Shown: positions 11,301 to 23,300 of the stretch, one piece after another
Layout of the letters: every line of letters starts with the position of its first letter
Numbering within the stretch: the stretch's first letter is position 1
Source: Parasponia andersonii
Taxonomy: Eukaryota; Streptophyta; Magnoliopsida; Rosales; Cannabaceae
DNA: 64,000 nt
Direction: 5' to 3'
NCBI GenBank assembly: GCA_002914805.1
Contig: JXTB01000035.1
Location: 1,054,055 to 1,118,054 of the forward strand
Program-made: the position numbers and the translations under genes
Notes under the pieces: generated by a model
Told to the model about the DNA's origin: nothing
Seen by the model: the letters and a program-made list of their open reading frames with translations, nothing else
Database searches by the model: none

Positions 11301-12926
11301 CCTCCATTCTGCCTCAATCATTCATCACATTGACTACATATCTCAAGACAAATAGACTGAAGAGAGAAAACATGAAAAAATGCACATAGCCCAGGCCCTA
11401 AGCAAGAGACAATGAAGTGATAAAAGTGAAACCCTACTAGAAAACCTCCAGCATCAACAGAATTGTTTAATCATGAAGAATCTCAGGACTAGTTTTCATA
11501 AAAGATGTAGGACATATATCGTGGCCACATAAGGATATACATTTTTTTTTTTTTTTGAAAAAAGGGCAAGGCTGAATGTTGTAAAGTCATGAAGATGTTC
11601 GAAGAAAACTTCTTCTTATTCAAGTCTTTTTGCGCTTTTCATATTTTAAAATTTTCATCAAGATGAATAAGAAAGTCACCTCTTGGCTCCGATTGACAAC
11701 ACCGATGTAACCAAGGCGAAGTGGAACAACCTTCCCAAGCAAAAAATTACGGGCATCAGTTCCTCGATCCATTATATCAAGCTACAGAGAGAGACATATA
11801 GTTAAATTATACAGCAACTCAAGGGTATAATTAGGCCAAAAACTGAAGCAAGCAAAACAAATCCTTTTCCTATTCTTGAAAAAGGAGAAACACAAACCTT
11901 TGTGATTACACCAACTGTTCGAGAACCTGGTAAAACATTCATGTTAGCACAACAAATAAGTAGCAGATAAGCAAAGAATGAGAAGTAAATAAAAGTCAAT
12001 TGAACTCGGTGACCGAAAACCCAATCACGAAGTAAGTTCTTACCAGTTGGATCAGCTTCTCTAGCCATCTGAAGTGCATCCGAGGTTGCCAAATCAGAAT
12101 TTGCAGGACTAACAGCCAGTATAATACAGTTTTCTTCCCCTATATGTAGCATTATCATTTTCCTAATTCTTGCTTCTATATCACTGGGTTGATCTCCAAC
12201 AGGGACCTTAGTGATGCCAGGTAAATCAACTAGCGTCATATTAAGTACATTCGGGGAGGAAATCTTTAAGAGAATCTCTTTATCCGAAACCCCTTTGTTT
12301 AGTCCAGCTTCTCTTTCAGTCTCAGCCTTGATCAATCAAACACCAAGCATATGAATAAGATGGACTCATAGTACCAGGTGTTCGCTTCTTCAAAAAAATA
12401 AATAAAGAAGCACTCATGTTCTTTAGATATTGACAAGTTCACTTAATTTACAGACAACTCTCTCTAAATATCATCCATGAAATTACTCAACGTAAAAATG
12501 TATATATATATATAAATGTACCTGAATTTCGCGGCGAATCTTAGAGAAATCGTAGAAGCGCTTTCCAGGCAAGTGACTAAACTCGCCCCACTCTACCCCA
12601 TCATCGGCGGGTTTCTCCGGCGGCCGATTCTCCAGCATCAAGACAAGCGGCCTCCGAGTGCATATATCACAGCCTCTGGGAAGAAAATCGCGGCCGACGA
12701 GGGCCTCGAGCACGCTGGACTTGCCGCTGCTCTGGCTTCCCACAACCGCCACCGTGGGCAGAGAAATCATCTTCGACAATTCGCTCCTAACTGGAGCGAG
12801 AATTTCGTGGAGCGCGTTGATCATAGGCACTAGGGACGAACCGATCGTCGTCGTAGGAGGAAGAGGAGGAAGAAGATGAGCTTTAGTACGGACACATAAG
12901 CCCACTGGTCTAGCTTTTTCCCCCAT
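5398..12926 (-). CDS. DRP3: Dynamin-related protein 3 (DRP3A/DRP3B-like) fission GTPase
   Basis: Twenty exons reconstructed: 12926-12522, 12326-12044, 11926-11898, 11781-11680, 11222-11154, 11050-10991, 10826-10713, 9805-9757, 9542-9433, 9105-9013, 8913-8821, 8746-8609, 8278-8192, 7645-7547, 6922-6880, 6801-6668, 6553-6410, 6311-6259, 5858-5759, 5526-5398. They join in frame to 777 residues. GTPase motifs: P-loop G-S-Q-S-S-G-K-S (63-70), switch-I Thr in ICTRRPL (about 88-94), D-L-P-G (169-172), T-K-L-D (238-241). The middle domain spans about 310-525, a Ser/Lys-rich variable linker (about 545-600) replaces a PH domain, and the GED lies at about 650-735 ([12 protein letters not shown] in exon 17). 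No PH or proline-rich domain, as in plant DRP3. Family role: self-assembling GTPase for mitochondrial and peroxisomal fission. Seventeen introns have GT-AG ends read directly; the one after exon 17 starts GC. DRP3A and DRP3B cannot be separated here. Confidence 0.93.
7147..7492. repeat. Direct duplication of about 140 bp inside a DRP3 intron
   Basis: Segments at about 7147-7288 and 7346-7492 are similar along their length: both run from cataaagaataaaaaattaa or a close variant, through tcctagagttgct, to ttccacga and aactaaattaaaattctta. They lie in the intron between exons 15 and 14, which is about 620 bp long. Confidence 0.8.
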
Positions 12927-12982
12927 TGACTAAGATTAAGATTCTACAGACAACGCTAGGGGTGAAAAAATCGTGCTTTGCT

Positions 12983-12987
<5 letters not shown>

Positions 12988-13030
<43 letters not shown>
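12988..13030. repeat. GA microsatellite in the DRP3 5' leader
   Basis: An almost pure (GA)n tract about 60-105 bp upstream of the DRP3 start codon; on the coding strand it reads CT/TC. Pyrimidine patches of this kind are common in plant 5' UTRs and core promoters. Confidence 0.85.
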
Positions 13031-13031
<1 letters not shown>

Positions 13032-13315
13032 CTTTTTGAAGTTTCTATAGATGGAGGTGTGAGGAGTGGTTAGCTCTAGTAGAGGGAACACTCTTCGGAA
13101 GGAAGAAAAGCGAGGGTCCGAAGGTTCAGTCTAACTTCCGTGTCGCTTGCTGTCTTTTATCTACTTATTATAAGTTACTAAGATTTAAGAGTGGATGTGT
13201 AAGCAGAAAATATAATCCCAAATTTAAGTTCCTTTTTAGAAGTGGTTACACTTACACCATCCATATTTGGATTATGTTTTTTTTTAAAAAAAAATGGTGT
13301 GCAATGTTATATTTA

Positions 13316-13861
13316 AGGGTTTTTTTTTAATCATATTTGGCCTATTTTATTCGGAGATTGGGAAAAAAAAAATGCTTAAGTTATTTCTTTGGCAATTGAG
13401 TCTTTAAGTTTTAAAAACTTTTACAATTAAGTTTTTTATTTATTTATTAATGTAAAAGTTTTCATGAAATTGAATATATTTAAGTGAAAGAAATTAGTCT
13501 TTCATTAACACTTATTAGTTTGGAAGGTAAATAGAAATAAATTTTTTAAGAGAATTTTTAAAATTTTGAATATTTTTATTTTAAAATTTTTTTTACATTA
13601 TGTTGTTAATTGTAATTAATTTTTAGTTATCTTCTTTCTAATTCCAACTAGTGCAAGTAAAATATTGATTTTCATCTTCAAAAACCTTATATACAACTTG
13701 AAAATGCTCAATTTTATTCAATATTTTAATAATTACTTGCAAAAAAAAAAAACTTAATTGCCAAGATTTTTAAAACTTAGAGACTTAATTGTCGAAAAAA
13801 TAATTCTGAGATAATTTTGCCAATTTTGAATAATATAAGGGTTAGTCATGCCAAAATCCCT
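13316..13861. mobile_element. MITE-like inverted-repeat element, about 545 bp
   Basis: The left arm (ggcaattgagtctttaagtt and onward, near 13392) matches the reverse complement of the right arm (near 13740-13795: cttaattgccaagatttttaaaacttagag...). Outer ends AGGG...CCCT also pair. There is no coding capacity. The ends resemble the Mutator-type MITE at 55429, but a target-site duplication was not clear. Confidence 0.6.
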
Positions 13862-15611
13862 ATATTAAAAATGAATTATTAAGTTTAAAACACACTTTTT
13901 AAGTTTTGTTCTAATGAATAAATGCTAAAAGAATTTTTTTTTTAAAAGTGAAATTTAACTAATGATCTCTACTTAGTACAAAAAAAAAAAAAAATAACTC
14001 ACACACTTGAGAGTCGAACTCCCGATCTAGTACGCAATTCTCACTCCACTCCACCCACCAAACTAGCCCCAGTAAGAAACTGTTATAAAAAAAAAATGTT
14101 ATTTTGTACTTGTAGACTACTTTTATTTATAAAGGTTCTTTTTTCCACTATTAATTTCTATTATAATACCGTATAATAACTAATGGTAAAAGCTCCATTT
14201 TACTTATTTATGCAATCACTCATATTCTATTTAACAGGAAAAAAATAATCAATACAATTACTCACACGAGAACAAAAAAATAGCTTGTTGAATGTGACTC
14301 TTCATTTTATTTTATTTTTATTTTGTTTTCTGAATAATGTGAGTAGAAAAGAAGTTTGGCCACATCGCAAAATTTATACATATTTTAAATCTAATACAAT
14401 GATCAGCGGCATTATTTCAAATTTTTCCATATGCTAAATATAAATTGGTCACATTGTAATATACACATATTTTAAATCAAAATAATGACCAAATTATTGT
14501 AATCCCTGCTAATGGCAAAATTGTAAAATTTAATAGATCTTATAATGATAATGTTGTAAAGTCTGTCTCTAATGACAAAATTGTAAAATTGAATATATAT
14601 TATAATGACAATATAGTAAATTTTAGCACATACTAAATTTTAATACAATAAAAAAAATGCTAAAATTCATTTTAAATATAGAAGACTACTAGGGAGACTT
14701 TTTTTTGGCCAAATACTAAAATTTAACAATGGAATTGGATAAGATGCTCTTATAAAAAGTGCTAAAATGTTCACGAGACAATAAATTATTATCCAAAAAA
14801 AAAAAAAAAAACATCTCAATCCTTATAAGTGACCATATTGATATGCCAATTGCCATGCGGAAGGGACCCATCCTTTCCACTTAATTTCTTTTTTTGAAAA
14901 CAAGATAAGAAAACTCTTTATTCTTAACTTTATGTATCGCCCTATATTCTTTTGACTTCCGTTTCTTTTTCCAACTGTTTTTGAAAAGATTTATGAACTT
15001 TTTGTTTTTGGAAATTTTGTTGCAAAGTCTCTCAATGAGTTCCTTTTCATAAATATAAAAACACTCTTTAATTAACCAAAAAAGCTTATTTGAATGAGAA
15101 ATTATTGTGTATTACAGTTGGAATTAAAATGGATGAGCATTTAAAAAAAAAAAAGAAAAAGAAACCACTTATAGAAATCTTTTTGGTAGAAGTAAAATAT
15201 ACAAAACATATGCTTTTGTCTGGGAAAAAAAAGCTAAATTTTCTGAAGAAATTTTATGAAAGAAACTAAATTAATGTGTATTACAATTAGAATTAAAATA
15301 GATGAGCATGAAAAAAAAAATTAAAAAAAAACACTTAGAGAAAGCTTTTTGGTGGAAGTAAAATATACAAAATACATGCTTTTGTCTGGGCAAAAAGCTA
15401 ATTATTTTGGAAAATTTATGAAAGAAGGTAAAAAAATCTACTTCTTAAAGAAGTTGTAAGGACGTCGGATTTTCATTTTTGTTTCTTTTACATTCTGGGA
15501 CTGGGACTTGGTAAAGCAGGCATTAGGTTTCTCTTTAAAAAAAAAAGTTTTAAATATTACGTTAGTTCATACAATTAATTCAGTTTGGATTGAATAGCAT
15601 TTTTAATTTAG
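13862..15611. other. AT-rich intergenic DNA with local duplications
   Basis: No gene seen. It contains a tandem pair of about 58 bp near 14513-14630 (atggcaaaattgtaaaattt and variant), and a tandem duplication of about 165 bp, with copies at about 15107-15265 and 15276-15430. The larger pair shares gtgtattaca, tttttggt(a/g)gaagtaaaat and atgcttttgtctggg. Many poly-A/T runs are present. Confidence 0.6.
13975..14072 (-). mobile_element. tRNA-derived SINE-like remnant
   Basis: On the minus strand a box-A-like CTAGTTTGGTGG (14056-14067) is followed about 33 bases later by a box-B-like GGGAGTTCGACTC (14011-14023) and a T-rich tail, the layout of a tRNA-related retroposon. It is short, with no foldable tRNA body that I could confirm, so this is a weak call. 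Confidence 0.4.
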
Positions 15612-16302
15612 AGGTGTGTAAAAAAATCGACCAACCAAAATTGAGACCGAAAAAACTGAAAAAGTCAAAATCTAAAAAATTGAGAATAGCTTGGTTGGTT
15701 TTCTCTATAAGCTCAAACCGACTAGTAAAAAACCGACCAAACTAAATGTTAAATTTTATACTTTTTCTTATTTTACTTATATATTTACATATTTAAACTA
15801 TTAAAATACAATATAAAAAAAAAGAAATTGGTTAAAACCAATTTTTGACCCCTTTACCAATTTCCACAAGACCCAAATCCCACAAGACCCAAATCGTATT
15901 ATTTATTAACTCCCCAAATGCCCAAAGATAATTATTTTTCTAACTATCCAAGACCCAAATTATTATATATCTTTTTTCTATACCCAAGTTTGATGTATAT
16001 ATGTGGATGTATATTTGTCTATTTGAATTTTTATTTTTATGATTTTATAATTGTTTTGTGTTACTCTTTCCTAAATATTTCTATGATAAAGTTGAAATAT
16101 TTTATAAAAGGAAATAAACTAATTTTTTTAAAAAAAGTTGTTTTTCTTATTTTTTTTCAGTATAAACTGAAAAATTGACCAACAGTACCAAAAAATAGAC
16201 AAAAATGAAAAAAGTGACTAATCATTTTCATATTTAAAAAACTTGGTTTTTTCAGTTATAAACAGACTAAACCGACTAATCATTGGTCTATTTCTACACA
16301 TT
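15612..16302. mobile_element. hAT-like MITE candidate
   Basis: The left end ggtgtgtaaaaaaatcgacc pairs imperfectly with the reverse complement of the right end (tgtgtagaaatagacc), and inner arms share CCGACTA(A/G)T-type words. The ending lies directly against the 5' LTR of the chromovirus. No transposase and no clear 8-bp duplication. Confidence 0.4.
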
Positions 16303-18489
16303 TATAAAAATCCTGAATTTGAGAGGGTAATTTGGACATTTTACTAATTTTTCAGATAAAATAATGGGGGGATTAATTTACAAAAATTTTGTGCAGAAAG
16401 GTTAAATTACAATTTTTAGGGGACAGAATTGATAAAGATTTGAAAATTTGGGGATTTATGTGTAATTTTTGAAAAATTGCACTGCCCCATAAAACAGAAC
16501 CACGTGCCCTGTCATTTTCCTCTCTCTCTCTCTGCTCGATGCTCTCTCGCTCTCTCTCACTCTCGGGTTTCTCTCGGCTGAAGGCATAGGGTCGCCGTAG
16601 CTCGCCTCCCACCGTCGTCCACCCCCGCAGTCCACCGGCGAAGCTCCCCCGTATTGCGCCGAGTCGACGCCGACCAGTTGCAGCCACCGGAGAAGTCCAC
16701 CCGAGCCAGAGAAGAGAAAGTGGCCGCAGAGGATTTTTCATCGCCAACAACGATTCCGACCTCCGTTTGACCTCAAACCGGACTCGTTGGATTCGTCTCG
16801 TCGTAGGCATTATCAAGATATATATATCTTAACCCTATAATGCCCGAATCAAAAGTTGTCATTTTTGGAATATTTTGAGCTTGAGTTGACTTTTTGATCC
16901 GACCGTTGGATTGTATTTTTGTTGTCATTTTTAGATTGTACTCGGGAAATGAGGAAGTTTGATATATATATATATTGCCTATGTTTGGCGACCAATACGG
17001 AAATCGAGATCGGACGGTCGAGATTTGTCTCATTTTACATGCCACTGGCCCGATGTGGACCCGGACCTGAATTGGACAAGTTATATGTCTAACCTCGTTA
17101 TTTTGGGTGCTAAGAATTCAGTGAAAAAATCCGTTTGTGGAATTGAAGCTCAATTGAGAAGTTGATTTTTCGTAAGAGGATGATCGAAGGCTTGGAATTG
17201 GTCTCCGACCCTCCGGGCGATCGCCAATAACACCTTAAGGATTCAATAGTGTGGTATCGCTATTCGAGCGAGGTAGGGACTCAATTACCTCTGTTTTATA
17301 TCGTTTTCGAATAAAACTTATTTTCTGCAACATATGAGAACAAATATAATTTTTGGTTTTCTTGAACATCTGTGATGAGAATTGATTGTATAATGTATAC
17401 ATATTGTATTGCTCTGGGAATTTTCTGAGTACAGGTTATTTTGGGTATATTAAAAATAGGGTCGTTACACTGCCCATTTTCTTTTAAAACCTAGTATATT
17501 GATTTTATTGAAAAACTCGAGTATGATTATTTTCACACTTTAGTTCTATATTGCACATGTCATAGGATCATACATGAGTACCGTATTAGCATCGTGGGTT
17601 TACAGTATGGCGCTACGTGCCCCACCGATAGTGTAGAGTCCGTAAACCCGTGCGGGGTTTTGTTACTTCTGATTAGCTCCTCATTTGGCAGGTAGCAATT
17701 CAGTTGCCTCTCCAGGTTTGGTAGGCGACACATGGATGTCCCCTCCGAGTATGGGCTTAGGTATCAGGTAGGCTGTCAGGCATACTTAGTATCATCATCC
17801 TAAGTTTCCACAGATGAGAGAATGAGAGCTCATGGGTATAGATTGATTTGTGTCATGTACATATGAATTGAATGGTTTTGATTACACTGCTTTATATATA
17901 TATGGATTTCCGGTTTGGATTATATATATATATATTTTGGACTAAACTAACTATACAGGAATTCTCCATCACTAAAATATTTTCGACAGAGGTAATTGTT
18001 TTTCCTACTGGGCATTTTATGCTCACTTCCCCTACCTTTTTCTTCAGGCGATGTCCAGTGCAACCTTGGTGATCAAGAGGAGTAAGAGGTCATCTTGACT
18101 GTAGTTCGTTATCTTGGTAATGCTTGGAGTGTGATGTCATGGTTTTTGGATTGTTTGGGTTTTGTTTAGCATTGAACCAAGATTACTACATTCTATCTTT
18201 GTCTGTGAACTTATGTATACTATTCTGGTGTTTGATTTTTGATGTGGATGATGATGATGCTTGAACTTATATTTAGTTTAAGTTTTTTTCTTTTTGGTAA
18301 TTATTCGATCTATGTTTAATTGTGTATACGAACTGTGGGAGTGGTTCACGAGATGGAATTCTAATTATTTTATTTAAATGGACCGTTTCATAAAACTAGA
18401 ACTTTTGACACTTTTTCAAATAAATCAAGGAATTTCGCATCTTTGTGAAATTCCCCTTCTGCCACTGGCTCGGGTTTTGGGTCGTGACA
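16303..18489 (+). repeat. 5' LTR of the chromovirus
   Basis: The left border was set by alignment to the start of the 3' LTR at 23301: gagggtaatttgga and following ~200 bp are shared. The first bases have decayed from TGTAAAAACC to TATAAAAATCC. The right border ...gtcgtgaca lies a few bases before the tRNA-Met primer-binding site. Its length of about 2.2 kb is typical of Tekay/Del elements. Short open frames within it are not genes. Confidence 0.8.
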
Positions 18490-18498
18490 GAAATTTTT

Positions 18499-18510
18499 GG
18501 TATCAGAGCT
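18499..18510 (+). other. Primer-binding site, initiator tRNA-Met type
   Basis: The 12 bases tggtatcagagc, complementary to the 3' end of plant initiator tRNA-Met, lie about nine bases after the 5' LTR end. Confidence 0.85.
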
Positions 18511-18599
18511 TTGAGTTTAACAGCTCGGACGTATCACCATTAAATTATATTGAAGGTAATTTTATGACAAGCATTTATCATTATCGTATTAATAGTTTG

Positions 18600-19780
18600 G
18601 CATATTGTTTCAGACTTTTAAGGATGCGCCTCCAAGAAGAGTTCTGAGGCACCAGCCGGGTGCCGAACATCCTCGTCCGGATTTCACTCATCTGATCGAG
18701 GCAATGAAGTAAACATTCGTCCAGATGAGTAATCCAGACTATCAGCCTCCAGCTTCGAGGGAATGTCAGTTGGATCAGTCTGATCATCTCCAACGGTCTA
18801 TGCGTCTCCAGCCAGGGCAGTTTGATGGAAGACCAGAAACTCTCATGGAAATTACTTGGTTGCATGAGATAAAGAGGCACTTTTGAGCCCTTGGTTCTCC
18901 GGTTGAGTTTTGGGAAGTGTTTGCTATTACCCGTTTGATGGGGAGTGTTATTCGTTAGTGGGAGACAGTGGAACGGATGCAAGATGTAGTGGGCTTGACT
19001 TGGAAAGACTTTGAACGGATTTTCAAGGCCCAGTATGCCAATGAGGATTAACAAGATGAAGTTATGAACTGGTTCAAGACGTTGATTCAAGATAATAGAA
19101 CGGTGAATGAGTACCTGATAGAGTTCACTGAGTCGGCAAGTGTTGCTCTTGGACCCAGTACGAGTAAGAAGTACCGAGTTACCAAGTTCAGGAGTCATCT
19201 GAACCGGAATATTTTTAACAGGATTGGTACTCAGACTTTCCATACTCTTCCTGGGATTGCAGTGGCTGCCCAGTGAGCAGAGGCCATCGAAGAATGATTA
19301 GATTTCAGGAGGAACTAGCGGAGAGGTAATGACAGGAAAGCCACTAAAAGGAACTAGGCCAATGGTCAGACCAGGGTACTTCGAACAGTGGGAGCTCGAA
19401 CAACAGTGGTTCTTCAGGAGGTGGCAGAGTCAGTCCGTATAGAGGATGTTTTGTTTGTGGCTAGCAGGGTCATCAGAAGAAGGAATGTCCCAACCGTTTG
19501 CAAAAATCTCCTCTTTCTCAGGGAGGACCGCAGAGGAGCCAGTCCAGTATTGTTTCTTATCAGAACACTCAAGCAAGGCCGCAATAGTCACAGGGTGTTT
19601 CGCAGACTTTTACTTCCCCTCAGCCTTATCAGCATCAGTACCTTCCTCAGGGTTTTACTCAGAGTTTTCCGACTCCTCAGGCCTTAACGAGTCAGAGTGG
19701 TCGTGGTTTTGGCAATAGTGATCCAAGATCCAGCAACAGCCATCCTGGTCAGGGGAGAGACAATAAAGGGAAAGGAAAGG
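18600..19780 (+). pseudogene. Retrotransposon gag remnant
   Basis: Frames interrupted by several stops. The retrotransposon gag core is seen in phrases such as TWKDFERIFKAQYA and VNEYLIEFTESA. A zinc knuckle C-x2-C-x4-H-x4-C lies at 19447-19488, and its sixth position is an in-frame TAG (19462-19464). A Gln/Ser/Pro-rich tail follows up to the protease. Confidence 0.8.
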
Positions 19781-19799
19781 TGACTGGTCAAATCTATGC

Positions 19800-20220
19800 T
19801 TTTACTGGGGCATACGACACTCAAGATCATACCAGCCGAGGTGTTGTTAACGGTATGATCCTTCTTTCACACTCTTAGGCACATATTTTATTTGATATTG
19901 GTGCATCCCATTCATTCATATTCTTGTTGTTTGCTCAATTTTCAGGGTTGGAATTTTCTGATTTGGATTATGTATTGACGTTGCGTACACCTTTGGGAGG
20001 AGTAGCTGATGTGTCTAGTGTGTGTAAGTCTTATCAGGTTGTGGTTGGTGATAGGAAGCTTCAAACTAATTTGATTGTGTTGCCGATGGGATAGTATGAC
20101 GTGATACTCGGTATGGATTGGTTGTCGAAGTATCGGGCCGTTGTAGACTGTCATAAAAAGCGGGTGACTCTTTTTCCTGGTGATGGGCAACCTATTGTCT
20201 ATCAGGCTAGGATGAGTCTA
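19800..20220 (+). pseudogene. Retrotransposon aspartic protease remnant
   Basis: The active-site region reads DIGASHSFI where relatives have D-T/S-G-A-S/T-H-S-F, and the later I-L-G-M-D-W-L motif is intact (about 20101-20130). It lies between gag and RT as in Gypsy elements. A TAG stop at about 20093-20095 separates the parts. Confidence 0.8.
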
Positions 20221-20439
20221 TTGAAGCCTAGTCCTATTCTGAAAGCGTGCATGGGTGGAAGGAAGAAACTCGATTGTTATGAGAACTTGTTTGCCATGGA
20301 TGGCGAGGTGAGGACAGATGATCAATACCTATGGATTCCGGTGGTGTGCGAGTATTCAGAGGTGTTTCCTGAAGACTTACCGGGGTTAACACCTGATAGG
20401 AAGATCGAGTTCTGTATTGAACCAGTTCCTAGAGCTTAG

Positions 20440-21660
20440 CCAATTTCTATTCCAGCCTATCGCATTACGCCTGCTGAGATGGAAGAATTGAGAGAACAGT
20501 TGAAAGACCTGCTTTCCAAAGGCTTCATTCGCAGTAGCACTTCTCCTTGGGGTGCTCCTGTTTTGTTTGTGAAGAAAGCTGATGTCTCGTTGAGACTTTG
20601 TGTGGATTACTGGAAGTTGAATCAGTTGACAGTGAAGAACAAGTATCATTTGCCAAGGATAGATGAGTTATTTGATCAACTCGGTGATTCGAGATTTTTC
20701 TCCAAGATTAATTTGAGATCCGGTTATCATCAGTTGAAGATAAAGGAGGATGATATACCTAAGACAATATTCAGAACTCGATATGGTCATTTTGAGTTTC
20801 TGGTGATGTCTTTTGATTTGACGAATGCACCTGTAGCCTTTATGGATCTCATAAATCAGATTTTCAGACCGTTTTGTGGTTATGTTCATCGACGACATCC
20901 TGGTATATTCTAAGACTTGAGAAAAGCATACCGAACATCTGGGGATAGTACTTAAGACCTTGAGAGATCATTGGTTGTATGCCAAGAAATCAAAGTGTGA
21001 CTTTTGGATGTCAGAAGTGAAGTTCTTGGGACATGTGATTTCTCATGGAGGTATTTCAGTCGATCCTGCTAAGATAGGAGCTGTTCTGGAGTAGGAAAGA
21101 CTGAGAAATGTGATGAAAGTACGGAGTTTCCTTAGTTTGACAGGCTACTACCGTTATTTTATACAAGATTTCTCGAGAATTGCTTTGCTTTTAATGAAGT
21201 TGACTAGGAAGGATGTCAAGTTTATTTGGGATCACAAAAGTGAAGAAGCTTTTATCAAGTTGAAGTAGAGTTTAACCACTGCACATGTTCTTATTGTTCC
21301 TGACAGTAGCGAATCTTATGTGGTATATACCGATGCTTCGAAGACAGGTTTGGGATGTGTATTAATGCAGAATGGTCGAGTTGTGACTTATACTTCTCGT
21401 CAGTAGAAGCCAAATGAGAGGAACTATCCCACCCATGATCTGCAACTTACAGCAAAGATCTTTGCTTTGAAGATTTGGTGATGTTACTTGTATAGTGTGA
21501 AGTTCGACATATTCTCCGATCATAAGAGTTTGAAGTATCTCTTTACTCAGAAAGAACTGAACTTGAGACAGCAAAGATGGGTTGAGTATATAGAGGATTA
21601 TGACTTCGACCTACAGTATCACCCTGGTAAGGCCAATGTTATAGCTGATGCACTGAGTAG
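20440..21660 (+). pseudogene. Retrotransposon reverse transcriptase and RNase H remnant
   Basis: RT motifs are clear: [10 protein letters not shown], LCVDYxx[24 protein letters not shown], and the catalytic F-I-D-D-I-L-V-Y-S reached by a frame change near 20870. RNase H follows from about 21320 (Y-T-D-A-S, then ...[11 protein letters not shown] and [10 protein letters not shown]). Stops at 21092-21094 and 21404-21406 are TAG. Confidence 0.9.
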
Positions 21661-21939
21661 GAAGCCTTGTGGTGCACTAGTTGCACTGGTGTTTGAAGAT
21701 TGGAGGAACTCAGTTGCGATTGGTGACTACAACTTGCAGTACTTCGAGAATGAAGGTGTTGCTTGCCTGAGCAACGTTGTGATTTCACCATCACTTCTCC
21801 AGACTGTCCAGCAGAGTCAGTGGCAAGACAAGGAGTTGAGGACAACCTGGAACTGACTTCAGAATAGTAAACAGTTAGATGGTTGGAGCACTAATAGGAA
21901 ATGGTTTTTACTTTTTAGTGGGAAGTTGGTTGTAGCTAA

Positions 21940-22760
21940 TGACCTTAATTTTCGAGAAACTATTCTAACAGAGGCTCACAAATCAAGATTCGCAGTACAT
22001 CCAGGTAGTACCAAGATGTACCGAGACTTGAAGCGACAGCATTGGTGGAAAGGGATGAAGAAGGATATAGCTACCTTTGTGGCTAAGTGTTTGACTTGAC
22101 GGCAAGTCAAGGCTGAACACCAGAGGCTAGTTGGATTACTTCAGCCATTGTTAATTCTGGAATGGAAGTGGGACAAGATCACGATGGACTTCGTGACCCG
22201 TTTGCCAAAGACCTTGAGGAAGAACGATACAGTTTAGGTGGTAGTTGATCAGTTGACGAAGAGTGCTCACTTTATATCGATCCGGATAGACTACTTACTT
22301 ACTAAGCTCAGTAGAATATATAGAGAATATCATACGCTTACATGGTGTGCCTTCAAGCATAGTCTCCAACAGAGATCCAAGGTTCACTTCCAAGTTTTGG
22401 AGAGCTTTGCAGAAAGCGTTGGGTACACAATTGGATATCAGTACGGCTCACCATCCTGAGTCAGATGGTCAGTTTGAAAGGACCATTCAGATTCTTGAGG
22501 ACATGCTACGTTGTTGCATACTGGATTTTGGTGGGAACTGGGATGATCATCTTTCTTTAGTGGAATTTTCTTACAATAACAGTTACCAGACCAGTGTGGG
22601 TGTGGCTCCATATGAAGTATTATATGGAAGGCTGTGTAAATCGCCTTTGTTTTGGTCAGAACTCGAAGAGCGTGTTACTCTTGGATATGAACTAATCAAA
22701 AGACTACTGAGAAGATCAAGGATATCCAAGAGAGACTCAAAGAGATTCAGAGTCGCCTGA
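21940..22760 (+). pseudogene. Retrotransposon integrase remnant
   Basis: The zinc-binding H-H-C-C region and the core with [22 protein letters not shown] and H-P-E-S-D-G-Q-x-E-R-T are visible across two frames. A TAG at 22235-22237 sits where relatives have Trp before the V-x-V-D motif; a frameshift occurs around 22330. Confidence 0.9.
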
Positions 22761-22813
22761 AGAGTTATGCTAACCCGAAGAGGCGTGAGGTAGAGTTCGA
22801 TACTGATGATTCC

Positions 22814-23230
22814 GTGTTCTTGAAAGTGACTCCAAGGCATGGTGTGACAAGATTTAGGGTTAAGAGTAAGCTTGCTCCAAGGTATATTGGTCCCTTTGAG
22901 ATCACTGAGAGAATTGGACCAGTGGCATATCGCTTGAATCTGCCTGCACAGTTGGGTCACGTGCATAATATTTTTCATGTGTCGATGTTGAAGAAGTACA
23001 CGCCGGACCCATCTCATGTTGTTTAGTACGTGCATGTACCGATCAAAGAAGATGCGTCCTATGAAGAGTAGCTTGTTTGCTTGTTCGCTAGAGAGTTAAA
23101 GGTGCTTCACAACAGAGAGATTCCACTTATCAAGGTGCTTTGGGAACATCACAAAGAAGACGAGGCTACTTGGGAACTCGAGACGGAGATGTACGAGAAA
23201 TACCCTCATTTGTTTAACCTTCAATCAGAA
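22814..23230 (+). pseudogene. Integrase C-terminus and chromodomain remnant
   Basis: The integrase C-terminal part ([12 protein letters not shown], then [12 protein letters not shown]) is followed, after stops near 23024 and 23068, by a chromodomain-like segment V-L-W-E-H-H-x4-E-A-T-W-E-x-E-x2-M-x3-Y-P-x-L-F. In chromoviruses this domain directs integration toward particular chromatin. Confidence 0.85.
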
Positions 23231-23300
23231 GTTGTATTGTAATGTAAACCTTGACTTGTACTTTGAATTTGAGGACGAAATTCTTTTAAGGAGGCGAGAA

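Noticed and set aside
14011..14023. Possible tRNA gene (box B word)
   Set aside because: No complete cloverleaf or acceptor stem could be found; kept only as a SINE-like remnant.
16373..16816. 147-residue minus-strand open frame
   Set aside because: It lies inside the chromovirus 5' LTR, has no recognisable domain and is low in complexity (Arg/Ser/Glu runs from CT-rich DNA).
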